Shown here: positions 51,373 through 60,308 of the stretch, piece after piece
Position numbering within the stretch: the stretch's first letter is position 1
Layout of the letters: each line of letters opens with the position of its first letter
NCBI RefSeq assembly: GCF_002295105.1
Contig: NZ_NSGH01000011.1
Span: 1-64,000 of the forward strand
DNA length: 64,000 nucleotides
Source of the DNA: Salimicrobium humidisoli
GTDB taxonomy: Bacteria > Bacillota > Bacilli > Bacillales > Halobacillaceae
Direction: 5' to 3'
The notes under the pieces: generated by a model
What the model was told of the DNA's origin: nothing
What the model saw: only the letters and a program-made list of their open reading frames with translations
Databases searched by the model: none
Translations under genes and position numbers: made by a program

Positions 51373-52020
51373 TCAGTTGTTATTAGCCGGCTGAAGTTTC
51401 CGCTCGATTCCTCCGAGAACCAGGTCGGCGACGATGGCCATGACAGCTGTCGGGACAGCCCCGGCGAGAATGATCGCAGTGCCGTTGGTGGCGTTGGTTC
51501 CTGTAAGGATGATGGCTCCGAGGCCCCCGGCGCCTACGAAAGCTCCGATAGCTGCAATTCCGATACCGATGACGAGAGCCGTCCGGAGACCGGCCATAAT
51601 CACACTGATCGCCAGTGGCAGTTCGACCATCCGCAGCAGCTGAAAACGGGTCATACCGGAAGCATATCCGGCCTCGATGACTGTCTGATCGACATCTTTA
51701 ATACCGACATATGTATTCTGGGTAATCGGCAGAATAGAATAAAGCATCAGCGTTACGATCGCAGTGTTAGTTCCAAGTCCCATAAAAATCATGAGAACCG
51801 CCATAGCCCCGAGTGCCGGAATGGTCTGGATCATACTGCCGACGGCCAGTACCCAGCTGCTGAGCCGGCCGTACCTGGCAATCAGAATGCCAAGAGGGAT
51901 GGAGAAAATTGCCGCAAACAGAACACCGTAGGCCGCCATCAGAAAGTGACGATAAAACTGGGTCCAGATATATCCACTGTTCTGCAGGGTATAATCGATG
52001 AATTCAACAATCGTTTCCAT
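51373..52020 (-). CDS. opuCD: Osmoprotectant ABC transporter permease (OpuCD-like)
   Basis: This 215-residue permease has five to six helices and the coupling motif EAGYASGMTRFQLLRMVELPLA. Its length and glycine-rich ending (IGAFVGAGGLGAIIL) match OpuCD/OpuBD. It is the second permease of the importer. The ATG at 52020 follows AAAGGAGG inside the end of the binding-protein gene; the longer frame is not used. Confidence 0.93.
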   Translation of the reverse strand: METIVEFIDYTLQNSGYIWTQFYRHFLMAAYGVLFAAIFSIPLGILIARYGRLSSWVLAVGSMIQTIPALGAMAVLMIFMGLGTNTAIVTLMLYSILPITQNTYVGIKDVDQTVIEAGYASGMTRFQLLRMVELPLAISVIMAGLRTALVIGIGIAAIGAFVGAGGLGAIILTGTNATNGTAIILAGAVPTAVMAIVADLVLGGIERKLQPANNN

Positions 52021-52021
52021 A

Positions 52022-52957
52022 TCAGTTCTCCTCCTTTGCTGCATCTTCAAAGTAATTGTTGTTTTCGAGGAACTGACGGGCAACTTTTCTCGGGTTCACG
52101 TGTTGGACGGCCGCGTTAAAGTTGAGTTCCTGCATTTTTTCCGTAGTAATCTGTCCGGCCAGTTTTTCCGTGATGGTCTTTATCTCCGGATACTTCTCCA
52201 GTGTGTCGTTCGCAATTACCGGGGAAGCGTCATAAGGCGGGAAGAACTGTTCGTTGTCCTCGAGCACTTTCAAATCGAAATCCTTGATGCGCCCATCCGA
52301 GGAATAAGCCAGCACGACGTCCATATGCCCGCTTGCAGCGGCTTCATACACGAGACCCGTGTCCATCGGAAATACATCTCCGAAGGAAAAATAGGTTTCC
52401 TGAAAACCGTCATACCCGTCCCCTTTACGGTTGACCCAGGCGTTATCCACCCCGAAGCGCAGTTCATCGGCATACGGCTCGAGGTCCGAGACATTTTCTA
52501 TATTATTTTCTTCCGCAAACTCTTTCGTCACAGCAACAGAATAGCTGTTTTCAAATCCATAGCTCGGAGCCCACGTCTGATCGAAACGTTCCGGGAATTT
52601 TTCCTTCACCGTTTTCAGTGCTTTCTCCGGATCTTTGATGGGGTCCATACCCAGGGCACCGGCGATGTCCGTCCCCGTATAACGGGTGGCAGAAATATCG
52701 ATGTCCCCGCGTTCCATTCCCTGGTGCTGGACGATGGAGGAGCCCAGTTTACTGACAAGCTCCGTTCCCGCCTCCGTATTGCGTTCAATCATAATCGACA
52801 GCATCTCCGCCAGAATTTCTGATTCCGACGTAGCCAGCGAGCTGATTTTAATCGTGTCTTTCCCTCCGCTGGCAAGCCCGGGCAGCGTACAGCCCGTAAG
52901 CATTACCAGAACAACTGCAATCAGCAGCAGTTTGGTCGTTTTCTCCTTCACGTGCAC
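52022..52957 (-). CDS. opuCC: Osmoprotectant-binding lipoprotein (OpuCC-like)
   Basis: This 311-residue lipoprotein has a hydrophobic signal and the lipobox MLTGC (Cys23). The OpuAC/OpuBC-type fold follows, with TELVSKLGSSIVQHQGMERGDIDI, ATRYTGTDI (tyrosine of the aromatic cage), and a late PPYDASPVIAND. It captures quaternary amines outside the membrane. Carnitine, choline and betaine are all plausible ligands; the downstream carnitine genes favour carnitine. It starts at GTG; a second in-frame GTG at 52951 has better spacing from GGAGG. Confidence 0.93.
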   Translation of the reverse strand: MHVKEKTTKLLLIAVVLVMLTGCTLPGLASGGKDTIKISSLATSESEILAEMLSIMIERNTEAGTELVSKLGSSIVQHQGMERGDIDISATRYTGTDIAGALGMDPIKDPEKALKTVKEKFPERFDQTWAPSYGFENSYSVAVTKEFAEENNIENVSDLEPYADELRFGVDNAWVNRKGDGYDGFQETYFSFGDVFPMDTGLVYEAAASGHMDVVLAYSSDGRIKDFDLKVLEDNEQFFPPYDASPVIANDTLEKYPEIKTITEKLAGQITTEKMQELNFNAAVQHVNPRKVARQFLENNNYFEDAAKEEN

Positions 52958-52970
52958 TCACCTCCAAAAT

Positions 52971-53615
52971 TTAAGCAGCTTTATACGAGTCTTTCAGTCC
53001 ATCCGAAGTCAATTTTCCTTCTGCAAAAGCCAGTCCGCGATCGGCGATAATGGCCAGGATCGTAGCCGGAACGGTACCGGCGACAATCAGCACAGGCTGA
53101 TACAGGTTCAGGCCGTCAAAGATGAAGTCACCGAGACCGCCACCGCCGATGAAAGCTGCCAGCGTAGCCCAGCCGATAAGATAGACAGTGGACAGTCGCA
53201 CGCCCGCCAGAATAACGGGTACCGCCAGCGGCAGTTCCACTTTCATGATGGACTGCCAGTTACTCATACCCATGCCGGATCCGGCTTCGAGTACGTTTTT
53301 GTCGACATCACGAAGTCCGATGTATGTGTTACGCAAAATCGGCAGCAGTGAATATACGAACAAAGCAATGATTGCCGGCACTTTCCCGATACCTACGAGC
53401 GGAATGAAAAACGCCAGTATGGCGAGACTCGGAATCGTCTGCAAAACCCCAATCACCGAGATGAATTTATCCGCAAACTTAGGCATCCTCGAGAAAAGAA
53501 TCCCCAGCGGAATGGCGACCAGTACCCCGAGCACGACCGCGGTGAACGATATATATAAGTGTTCCCACGTCTTCACGAGTAATTCTGTTCCGTGTTCAGT
53601 AAAAAATGTCTGCAT
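52971..53615 (-). CDS. opuCB: Osmoprotectant ABC transporter permease (OpuCB-like)
   Basis: This 214-residue permease has the [22 protein letters not shown] coupling motif and the [16 protein letters not shown] ending typical of OpuCB/OpuBB. It pairs with the second permease at 51373. The second of two tandem ATGs is used because of the spacing from GGGAGG. It lies between the ATPase and binding-protein genes in the standard OpuC order. Confidence 0.94.
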   Translation of the reverse strand: MQTFFTEHGTELLVKTWEHLYISFTAVVLGVLVAIPLGILFSRMPKFADKFISVIGVLQTIPSLAILAFFIPLVGIGKVPAIIALFVYSLLPILRNTYIGLRDVDKNVLEAGSGMGMSNWQSIMKVELPLAVPVILAGVRLSTVYLIGWATLAAFIGGGGLGDFIFDGLNLYQPVLIVAGTVPATILAIIADRGLAFAEGKLTSDGLKDSYKAA

Positions 53616-53630
53616 CATTTCCTCCCCCTA

Positions 53631-54782
53631 TCATGTAGTAACAGTCAGACTATCAAGCTCCTGACCTTCTCCCCAGATGGTGTCGTATACTATATTCGCC
53701 ATCGTGGCCCGGGTAACGATTCCGGTAAGGTGATGATTCCCATCGGTAACGGGGACGTATTTGGCACCGCGACGCAGAATCTTACGCGTCGTGTCCTTCA
53801 GCAGGCTGTCTTCGGACACGGAAAACAGGTCCGTTTCCATAACATCCTCCACGTAAGAAGCTTTTTTATAATTGAGGTTGATCGCCTCCACATCAAGGAA
53901 TCCCCGAAGCGTACCGTCACAATCGACGACAAGCAGGGTATCGACGTGGCGTTCGCGCATCGTTGCGATAGCGTCCTTGAGGCTGGTACCGCAAGTCACC
54001 GTAATCGGATCCGTATCCATGATCTGACCCACCGTCGTGACGTCCGGTCGTGCCTGGATGAGACGATCTTTACCGAGGAACGTTTCCACGAACTCATTGG
54101 CCGGGTTGCGCAGAATCTCTTCCGGGGTATCTGCCTGCACCACTTCCCCGTCTTTCATAATGACTATCCGATCTCCGAGTTTCAGAGCTTCGTCCATGTC
54201 GTGAGTGACGAATACGATCGTCTTATTCAGTTCCTTCTGAAGTTTTTTGAACTCTTCCTGCAGGGAGTCACGCGTAATCGGGTCCAGCGCTCCGAAAGGT
54301 TCATCCATCAAAATCAACGGTGGATTGGCTGCAAGAGCACGAAGGACACCGATCCTCTGCTGCTGCCCGCCGCTTAACTCGTGAGGATACTTATCCAGGT
54401 ACTCCTCCGGCATGTCGACGAGTGCCAGAAGTTCTTTAGCGCGTTTCTCTTTACGGTCGGAAGGCCACTTCAGCAGCGTTCCTACAAGAGAAATATTTTC
54501 CTTGATCGTCATATGCGGCATCAGCCCTACCTGCTGGATGACATATCCGATGGAACGTCTCAGTTCCACAGCGTTCTGGGACTTTATATCTTTACCGTTT
54601 ATGTAAATCGTGCCTTCGGTAATATCAATCAGTCTGTTGACCATCTTCATCGTCGTAGTCTTTCCGCAACCACTCGGCCCGATGAAACAGACGAACTCCC
54701 CTTCCTCAATGTTCAAATTAAGATTACTGACAGCAGGCGTCCCGTCAGCATACTTCTTCATTACACGTTCAAATTGCAACAA
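53631..54782 (-). CDS. opuCA: Osmoprotectant ABC transporter ATPase with two CBS domains (OpuCA-like)
   Basis: This 383-residue ATPase has Walker A GPSGCGKTT, signature LSGGQQQRIGVLRAL, Walker B LILMDEPFGALDP and the His of FVTHDMDEA. Two CBS domains (about 265-380) follow, as in OpuCA/OpuBA, where they sense ionic strength or c-di-AMP. I place the start at TTG 54782, 8 nt after GGAGG. This yields the family-typical beginning LQFERVMKKYADG; about 88 extra upstream codons have no family counterpart. Confidence 0.93.
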   Translation of the reverse strand: MLQFERVMKKYADGTPAVSNLNLNIEEGEFVCFIGPSGCGKTTTMKMVNRLIDITEGTIYINGKDIKSQNAVELRRSIGYVIQQVGLMPHMTIKENISLVGTLLKWPSDRKEKRAKELLALVDMPEEYLDKYPHELSGGQQQRIGVLRALAANPPLILMDEPFGALDPITRDSLQEEFKKLQKELNKTIVFVTHDMDEALKLGDRIVIMKDGEVVQADTPEEILRNPANEFVETFLGKDRLIQARPDVTTVGQIMDTDPITVTCGTSLKDAIATMRERHVDTLLVVDCDGTLRGFLDVEAINLNYKKASYVEDVMETDLFSVSEDSLLKDTTRKILRRGAKYVPVTDGNHHLTGIVTRATMANIVYDTIWGEGQELDSLTVTT

Positions 54783-54866
54783 ACTCGCCACCTCCAAATT
54801 TTTCTCTTTCAATCTGTGTGAAAGTATAAACGCCGGCAGCTGATAAACAAACTTCCAAATAACCTT

Positions 54867-54911
54867 GTAAACTTTTAAATTTCTATACAATTTAAATTGC
54901 ATAAAGTTTAC
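54867..54911 (-). promoter_or_regulatory. Nested palindromes upstream of opuCA (candidate GbsR operator)
   Basis: The 12-bp perfect palindrome CAATTTAAATTG (54888-54899) extends to 18 bp with one mismatched pair. It is flanked by the inverted repeat GTAAACTTT/AAAGTTTAC (54867-54875 and 54903-54911). The site lies about 105 bp before the opuCA start. Binding by the GbsR-type protein encoded in the operon is inferred. Confidence 0.45.
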
Positions 54912-55192
54912 GTAAGTATATCGTACAATTCCTTCGTTATAATGACTTATCTGGTGGTTGCTAAATTTTATTGAAGGCATCCTCATGATGCTGCCGGGGT
55001 TAAACACACTTTCTTCTTTTATCCTTTGGGCTGTATAATCCTTCACATTTCACTTTCGCCGATGATAAGATTTAATCGATTAGTTGAATGAAATATAATA
55101 AAAAGGGTGTACGGGTTGGGTATCAGAACTTTCAAAGATATCATTTATTACAAGCTCTCCCGGTTCAGTAAATATCGACAAGCCCGGAGGCA

Positions 55193-55340
55193 GTCGATTT
55201 GTTCTCCATAAAATCCTTAGACGCAGACCGGACTACTGATATCATTCTTTTGCGTGAAGACTTCATTACGAAATCAGAAGAGGTCGACAGGAAAGTGGTG
55301 GCTTATTGCCGGGCCGCAGCAGAATCCGGCCGTTCGTAAA
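55193..55340 (+). pseudogene. Possible remnant of an ABC substrate-binding protein gene
   Basis: One frame reads VDLFSIKSLDADRTTDIILL followed by REDFITKSEEVDRKVVAYCR and a stop at 55340. It vaguely resembles the DVLxVREDFIxxNPE-VxK segment of NitT/TauT-type binding proteins. There is no start codon and no ribosome site, and the upstream part is scrambled by stops. Evidence is thin. Confidence 0.25.
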
Positions 55341-55439
55341 GGAAATCTTCATACACGAATATAGATATTTGGACTCCGATGCAGTTTTGAAAAGGAGAGA
55401 AGAAGCGTGTAAAAAGTTCAGGTAGGAATCAGGGAAAAC

Positions 55440-56441
55440 ATGGTTCAATTTGTAATGCTCGTAATCATTAACCTGTTCGTCGGGTCTATGGTCGGTCTGG
55501 AAAGGACCGTACTTCCGATGATAGGAGAAGAGCGTTTCGGACTGCTGTCGACCAGCGCTGCGCTTTCTTTCATCGTCAGCTTCGGTTTCTCGAAAGCGCT
55601 CGTTAATTTATTCGCAGGCAACCTGGCGGATCGTGCCGGCCGGAAAAAGGTCCTTCTGGCCGGCTGGGGCATCGGTTTATTCGTACCGATTATGGTCATC
55701 TTCGCCCACGCCTGGTGGGTGATCATCGTCGCAAACATCTTTCTCGGTGTTAACCAGGGGCTCACCTGGTCGATGACGGTCAATATGAAAGTGGACCTCG
55801 CAAAGTCGACAGAGCGGGGACTTGCCGTCGGTTTCAATGAATTCGCAGGCTACCTCGGACTTGCAGTTATGGCCTCGGTTTCCGGGTACGTGGCTTCCAC
55901 TTACTCCCTCAGCCCGGAACCTTTTTATATAGGAATTGTACTCGTCGTCCTCGGGTTCCTTCTTTCTCTTGCCGTACGGAATACGGAAGAACACGTAAAA
56001 ACCCAGGCCAACGAACAGGAGGATGTGGAGCGTGTGTCCGGGTGGGAGATTTTTAAACGTACCTCCTGGAAAAACCCCGACCTCGCAAGCGGAAGCTTCG
56101 CCGGGCTGACGACCAACTTAAAAGACGGGATAGCGTGGGGGCTGTTCCCCATCTTCCTTACGACCGGAGGATTGAGTGTCGCACAGACCGGGACCGCCAT
56201 GGTTTACCCGACGATCCTCGCTTCCATCAGCGACGTCGCTCACCCCGAATGGCGGGCGACATCCATGGGCATCTATCGTTTCTTCAGAGACAGCGGCTAC
56301 GCTTTCGGAGCTCTGATTGCAGGTATTATCGCGGATCTTTTAAGCGTTACCCGGGCCATCGGTCTCGTCGCGTTCCTTCCGCTTTTGTCCGGTATCATCG
56401 TCTGGGTAAAAATGAAAGAAACCCTGCAGGACCGCACTTAG
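55440..56441 (+). CDS. MFS transporter with an apparent in-frame internal deletion
   Basis: This protein of 333 residues is short for its family (about 400-430). The N-terminal six helices are normal, with the MFS motif NLADRAGRKK at 61-70. After SVAQTG (residue 250) the sequence jumps straight to TAMVYPTILASISDVAHPEWRA, a block that belongs around helix 10, so helices 8-9 and most of the connecting part are missing. The frame is preserved. The deletion junction is near nucleotide 56190. The product may be non-functional. The ribosome site is weak (AGGGAAAAC). A terminator follows. Confidence 0.8.
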   Translation: MVQFVMLVIINLFVGSMVGLERTVLPMIGEERFGLLSTSAALSFIVSFGFSKALVNLFAGNLADRAGRKKVLLAGWGIGLFVPIMVIFAHAWWVIIVANIFLGVNQGLTWSMTVNMKVDLAKSTERGLAVGFNEFAGYLGLAVMASVSGYVASTYSLSPEPFYIGIVLVVLGFLLSLAVRNTEEHVKTQANEQEDVERVSGWEIFKRTSWKNPDLASGSFAGLTTNLKDGIAWGLFPIFLTTGGLSVAQTGTAMVYPTILASISDVAHPEWRATSMGIYRFFRDSGYAFGALIAGIIADLLSVTRAIGLVAFLPLLSGIIVWVKMKETLQDRT

Positions 56442-56448
56442 GAAAGCA

Positions 56449-56486
56449 GAAAGCTCCCGCATCAGAATGTGCGGGAGCTTTCTTTT
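56449..56486 (+). terminator. Terminator after the MFS gene
   Basis: GAAAGCTCCCGCA and TGCGGGAGCTTTC pair, followed by TTTTAA. Confidence 0.9.
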
Positions 56487-56571
56487 AATACGGATTTCCA
56501 AATTTGTGAAAATGGTATACTATAAACTGTATCTGCTTCATAATTCAGCTTCAGAAACATGGGGTGACTGT

Positions 56572-57645
56572 ATGATTTTAAAAGAGTTAACATCTAATCT
56601 GGCCATTTTGATAACCTGCCTGTTCATCTACTCCCAGCTTACCAACGATTCCTCGCTAAGAACCTCCTCTTCGTTAAGAAAAAAAGTTATTGCCGGGGCA
56701 CTCGCAGGAGTATTGAGTAATATTTTAATGCAGTACAGCATGCATTTCGATCAGACTATCATCGACCTGAGGCATATCCCTCTCGTTCTCGTTACATACT
56801 ACGGGGGTAGTATTCCGAGTCTTGTAGCCGCATCGTTCATTATAATCGGCCGCTTCTTCATCAGTTTCGGTGAATCGTCCCTGCTGGCGATCATTTTCAT
56901 CGTGCTTATCGCTCTCGCTGCACTTACTGCAAGAAAACTTAAAGGAGGAAAAAGGGCTAAGATATTCTTTTCTCTTACCGCTTCCAATATACTTTTTACA
57001 ATATTGATACTTTATCTGATCAGTGATACGGGTATTCTTCTCGTCATGATTCCTTCCTATTGGGTCATTTCCTATATAGCAGGGTTCAGTTCTTTCTATG
57101 TAATCGAGTATGTACGGGAAAACCAGAAAATGATGCTTCAGTTAAAAACCGAATCCACTACCGATGCATTGACCGGGCTGAACAACGTCAGAAAATTTGA
57201 CCAGATCTTCAATTCGGTGAGTGAGGAGGCAAGAAAGAAAGACGAAAGACTTTCTTTTCTTTTCATTGATATCGACCATTTCAAAAGCATTAATGACACG
57301 TACGGTCATAAAGAAGGAGATGAAGTGTTAATAGAACTTGGTAATCTTTTGACGAATGCAGTACGCTCTTTTGATATCGTAAGCCGGAACGGTGGAGAGG
57401 AATTCACAGTAATTCTTCTCGACTGTCCTACCGACCGTGCCGTACAAATAGGAGAAAGAATCCGCGAAAGCGTCGAGAACCATTCCTTTTTACTGACTAC
57501 CGGAGAAACAATCGGTGTAACAGTCTCTATCGGTGTCGCCTGTTACAGAGAGACGACCAAATCTCCGGAAGCTCTTCTTAATGATGCAGATGAGGCGCTT
57601 TACGAAGCGAAACGGACGGGAAGAAACAAAGTATGCGTAGCATAA
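56572..57645 (+). CDS. Membrane diguanylate cyclase (5TM-LytS sensor plus GGDEF)
   Basis: This 357-residue protein has five to six N-terminal helices of the 5TMR-LYT type and then a GGDEF domain from about residue 190 (STTDALTGLNNVRKFD). The active-site loop is GGEEF. Five residues before it lies RSFD, an intact RxxD inhibitory site, so product inhibition is expected. It makes cyclic di-GMP from GTP. Domain order and length match B. subtilis DgcK (YhcK). The ATG at 56572 follows a GGGGTG site; the longer frame starts in the upstream terminator. Confidence 0.92.
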   Translation: MILKELTSNLAILITCLFIYSQLTNDSSLRTSSSLRKKVIAGALAGVLSNILMQYSMHFDQTIIDLRHIPLVLVTYYGGSIPSLVAASFIIIGRFFISFGESSLLAIIFIVLIALAALTARKLKGGKRAKIFFSLTASNILFTILILYLISDTGILLVMIPSYWVISYIAGFSSFYVIEYVRENQKMMLQLKTESTTDALTGLNNVRKFDQIFNSVSEEARKKDERLSFLFIDIDHFKSINDTYGHKEGDEVLIELGNLLTNAVRSFDIVSRNGGEEFTVILLDCPTDRAVQIGERIRESVENHSFLLTTGETIGVTVSIGVACYRETTKSPEALLNDADEALYEAKRTGRNKVCVA

Positions 57646-57690
57646 AAAGAGGGAGGTCCTTCCGATTTAAAAAGGACCTCCCTCTTTTTT
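57644..57690. terminator. Bidirectional terminator after the diguanylate cyclase gene
   Basis: AAAAAGAGGGAGGTCCTT and its complement form a long stem, flanked by A and T runs. Confidence 0.92.
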
Positions 57691-57785
57691 AATACAGCAG
57701 GCTTTTGCAACCGAGTTTTAACGTGAATAGTCCCTCTACATTTATGAGAAACAAATTCAAACTAACGAAACAGGTTACTGTATGT

Positions 57786-59396
57786 TCAGTTTTTCTGTTT
57801 TTTATAGAGCGTTTCTCCTTCCTTGATAGTTTCTTCCACCTGAATATCTCTTAACTTCATGGGATCTATCTCCAACGGATTACGGTCAAGGATAACCAGA
57901 TCCGCCCACTTCCCTTCTTTGATACTACCTTTTGCGTCTTCCTCCCCGTACTGATAGGCTGCATGAATCGTGACTGCCTGAAGAGCTTCTTTCACACTGA
58001 TCCGCTGGTCCGGACCGATCGACACTCCTCCTCTTGTCTGCCGGTTCACCGCACTCCAGATCGTCTGGAGCATGTCCGGTCTGATTACCGGAGAATCCTG
58101 ATGCAGATTGACCGGGAGCCCCTTGTCTATAGCGGATTTGGCAGGGCTGATCCTGCTCCCCCGTGCTTCTCCGAGATTTTTCAAGTGGACATCTCCCCAG
58201 TAATACGTGTGATCGACGAATATAGAAGGAATCATCTGTATTTCCTTCATTACATCCAGCTGGTCATCACGGACTGTCTGGCAGTGAATCATAACCGGGC
58301 GCGGCTCTTCCTTACCGGACTGCGGTGATTCTTCCATGGATTTCTTATAATTTCTTAGCAGCTGATCCGCGGCAGCATCTCCGTTGCAGTGGGTCAATAG
58401 TTGAATATTATTCCGAACAGCCTCGTCCGTCACTTTTTTCACCTGGTCGTCTTTGTACCAGGACGTCCCTCTGTATTCCTCGTCTCCTTCGTAAGGTTCG
58501 GTGAGCCACGCCGTTTTTCCCTGAGGAGTTCCGTCCAGCAGCATTTTATATCCTCCGAGCCTGAATCTGTTATGATACTGCTTTACGTAAGACGCATTCG
58601 CTTCAAATATTTTACCCGGATCATTATCGACCAGCGGATACGATATAACGTCGATGTTCAGCTTCCCCTGGTCGGCCAGGGCTTTGCACAGTTCCACCGT
58701 CAGCACGGAGGCCGCTCCATCCTGGACAGTCGTTATTCCATTCTGTACGTATACTTCCTGACCTTCTTCCAGTAACTTCAAGTATTCATGTTCCGATCCG
58801 CCTGCTATGTACTGCTGGACGAGTGTCAGACACGTTTCTTCCAGATAGCCGTCCGGTTCCGTACTGCCTGTCATTCTCCCTATCGTTCCGCCTTCCACTT
58901 CTTCCGTACGGGAGTCGATACCCGCCATGTCCAGCAGAGCATCATTAGCACATCCCATATGGGCAGAAGCATGGAAAACGAAGAGAGGGCGATCCGTTAT
59001 TTCGTTCAGCACCTCTTTTACAGGATGGCGCTGTTCTTTCAGCATCGTATGATCGTACCCGAATCCGATGACCACCTCGTTTTGTTCAAACTCTTTTTGT
59101 TCCAGATACTCGTGCAGAACGTCTGCAATCTCATCGAAACTCCCGCACCCGCTCAAGTCCGCCATACGGGACACCGGTCCTACGAAGGGGAAGTGACTGT
59201 GAGGATCGATAAAAGAAGGCATAAGCGTTCTCCCGTTCAGGTTCACTTGTTCTGTGCCCTTTGTTTCGGCTGCCGCTTCCACCTCCTGCAGATTCCCCTT
59301 CTTCTTAATAACACCGTCTTTCACCAGAATGGCTTCTACGGGGACTTCCTCTCTTTCCATTGTGAGAATGTCCCCGCCGTAGTAGATTGTCTGCAT
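57786..59396 (-). CDS. Amidohydrolase, YtcJ-like
   Basis: This 536-residue metal-dependent hydrolase of the YtcJ/LAF3 group has a short beta-domain, DPHSHFPF (metal ligands), LTHCNGDAA, DHTYYWGD and, late, the Asp in LHQDSPVIRP. The residues AVTIHAAYQYGEEDAKGSI and GKWADLVILDRNPLEI close the fold. Substrates of the group are unknown N-acyl or amide compounds. There is no signal peptide. The ATG at 59396 follows AAGGGAG; the upstream ATG is in the leader. It seems monocistronic. Confidence 0.9.
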   Translation of the reverse strand: MQTIYYGGDILTMEREEVPVEAILVKDGVIKKKGNLQEVEAAAETKGTEQVNLNGRTLMPSFIDPHSHFPFVGPVSRMADLSGCGSFDEIADVLHEYLEQKEFEQNEVVIGFGYDHTMLKEQRHPVKEVLNEITDRPLFVFHASAHMGCANDALLDMAGIDSRTEEVEGGTIGRMTGSTEPDGYLEETCLTLVQQYIAGGSEHEYLKLLEEGQEVYVQNGITTVQDGAASVLTVELCKALADQGKLNIDVISYPLVDNDPGKIFEANASYVKQYHNRFRLGGYKMLLDGTPQGKTAWLTEPYEGDEEYRGTSWYKDDQVKKVTDEAVRNNIQLLTHCNGDAAADQLLRNYKKSMEESPQSGKEEPRPVMIHCQTVRDDQLDVMKEIQMIPSIFVDHTYYWGDVHLKNLGEARGSRISPAKSAIDKGLPVNLHQDSPVIRPDMLQTIWSAVNRQTRGGVSIGPDQRISVKEALQAVTIHAAYQYGEEDAKGSIKEGKWADLVILDRNPLEIDPMKLRDIQVEETIKEGETLYKKQKN

Positions 59397-59416
59397 GGTA
59401 ATTACTCCCTTCATTA

Positions 59417-59653
59417 AATTGATTTCTGATTACATTATGTACGCACGAACCATTTTTTTCCTATCCAAAGAAAAACCTATCGTAACATTTGAAAGGCACT
59501 GCATAAAAATGTTTACATTCCAATAGGGAATCAATTCACATAAACGGGCCCCGGAACTCACTGGTGCACAGTCTTATAACAGGAAGAGTCAGGTCAGTTT
59601 CAGCAGTGAAAATCCGGTCACAAATTTGTCTAAAATTTTCCCGTGCGTTTCAT
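59417..59653. other. Intergenic region before ahpC
   Basis: Between the divergent amidohydrolase and ahpC genes I see no gene, only AT-rich sequence that should contain the amidohydrolase promoter. The ahpC promoter lies just to its right. Confidence 0.5.
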
Positions 59654-59682
59654 GTGACATTACACAGGACAATATGTAAGAT
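59654..59682 (+). promoter_or_regulatory. Possible sigma-A promoter of ahpCF
   Basis: GTGACA and TAAGAT are 17 nt apart, about 45 bp before the ahpC start. A clear PerR box was not found. Confidence 0.4.
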
Positions 59683-59726
59683 GGATATGGTATGACCTTT
59701 ACTATTACTATTTAGGAGGATATTAA

Positions 59727-60293
59727 ATGTCTTTAATCGGAAAAGAAATAGCACCATTCAGCGCACAAGCTTTCAGAGAAGGCGATGATTTTATCGAGGT
59801 CACAGATGAGGATCTGAAAGGTAAATGGAGCATCGTCTGCTTCTATCCTGCGGACTTTTCGTTCGTATGTCCGACAGAACTCGAAGACCTGCAGAATCAG
59901 TACGCTAAACTTCAGGAGCTTGGGGTTGAAGTATACTCCGTATCCACGGATACTCACTTCGTTCACAAAGCATGGCACGATCACTCGGAAGCCATCAATA
60001 AAATCACCTATACAATGATCGGGGACCCTTCCCACGAAATCTCCCGCAACTTCGACGTTCTTATCGAAGAAAAAGGTGTAGCGGACCGCGGTACATTCAT
60101 CATCGACCCTGACGGTGTCGTACAGGCTGCCGAAATCAACGCAGACGGTATCGGACGTGACGCAAGCACGCTTATCGATAAAGTGAAAGCTGCCCAGTAC
60201 GTTCGTAAAAACCCTGGTGAAGTTTGCCCGGCCAAATGGGAAGAAGGCGAAGAAACGCTTAAACCAAGCCTTGATCTTGTAGGTAAAATCTAA
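59727..60293 (+). CDS. ahpC: Alkyl hydroperoxide reductase subunit C (2-Cys peroxiredoxin)
   Basis: This 188-residue peroxiredoxin has the peroxidatic Cys48 in FSFVCPTE and the resolving cysteine in GEVCPAKW near residue 167. It reduces hydrogen peroxide and organic peroxides and is regenerated by AhpF, encoded 15 bp downstream. The length and ending match Bacillus AhpC. TTAGGAGGA precedes the start. Confidence 0.98.
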   Translation: MSLIGKEIAPFSAQAFREGDDFIEVTDEDLKGKWSIVCFYPADFSFVCPTELEDLQNQYAKLQELGVEVYSVSTDTHFVHKAWHDHSEAINKITYTMIGDPSHEISRNFDVLIEEKGVADRGTFIIDPDGVVQAAEINADGIGRDASTLIDKVKAAQYVRKNPGEVCPAKWEEGEETLKPSLDLVGKI

Positions 60294-60308
60294 GGAGTAG
60301 GATAAAAT

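Larger units (their letters stand above)
54783..55439. other. 657-bp intergenic region: opuC leader and a decayed gene remnant
   Basis: The left part holds the candidate operator at 54867-54911 and the promoter of the opuC operon. Between about 55193 and 55340 the plus strand reads a short protein-like stretch with no start. The rest shows nothing I recognise. Confidence 0.5.

Noticed and set aside
55266-55448. 60-codon minus-strand frame before the deleted MFS gene
   Set aside because: No ribosome site and no resemblance to any family; composition looks non-coding.
59690-59712. Possible PerR box before ahpC (TTACTATTACTATTT)
   Set aside because: Only about 10 of 15 positions fit the TTATAATNATTATAA consensus, and it overlaps the ribosome-site region.
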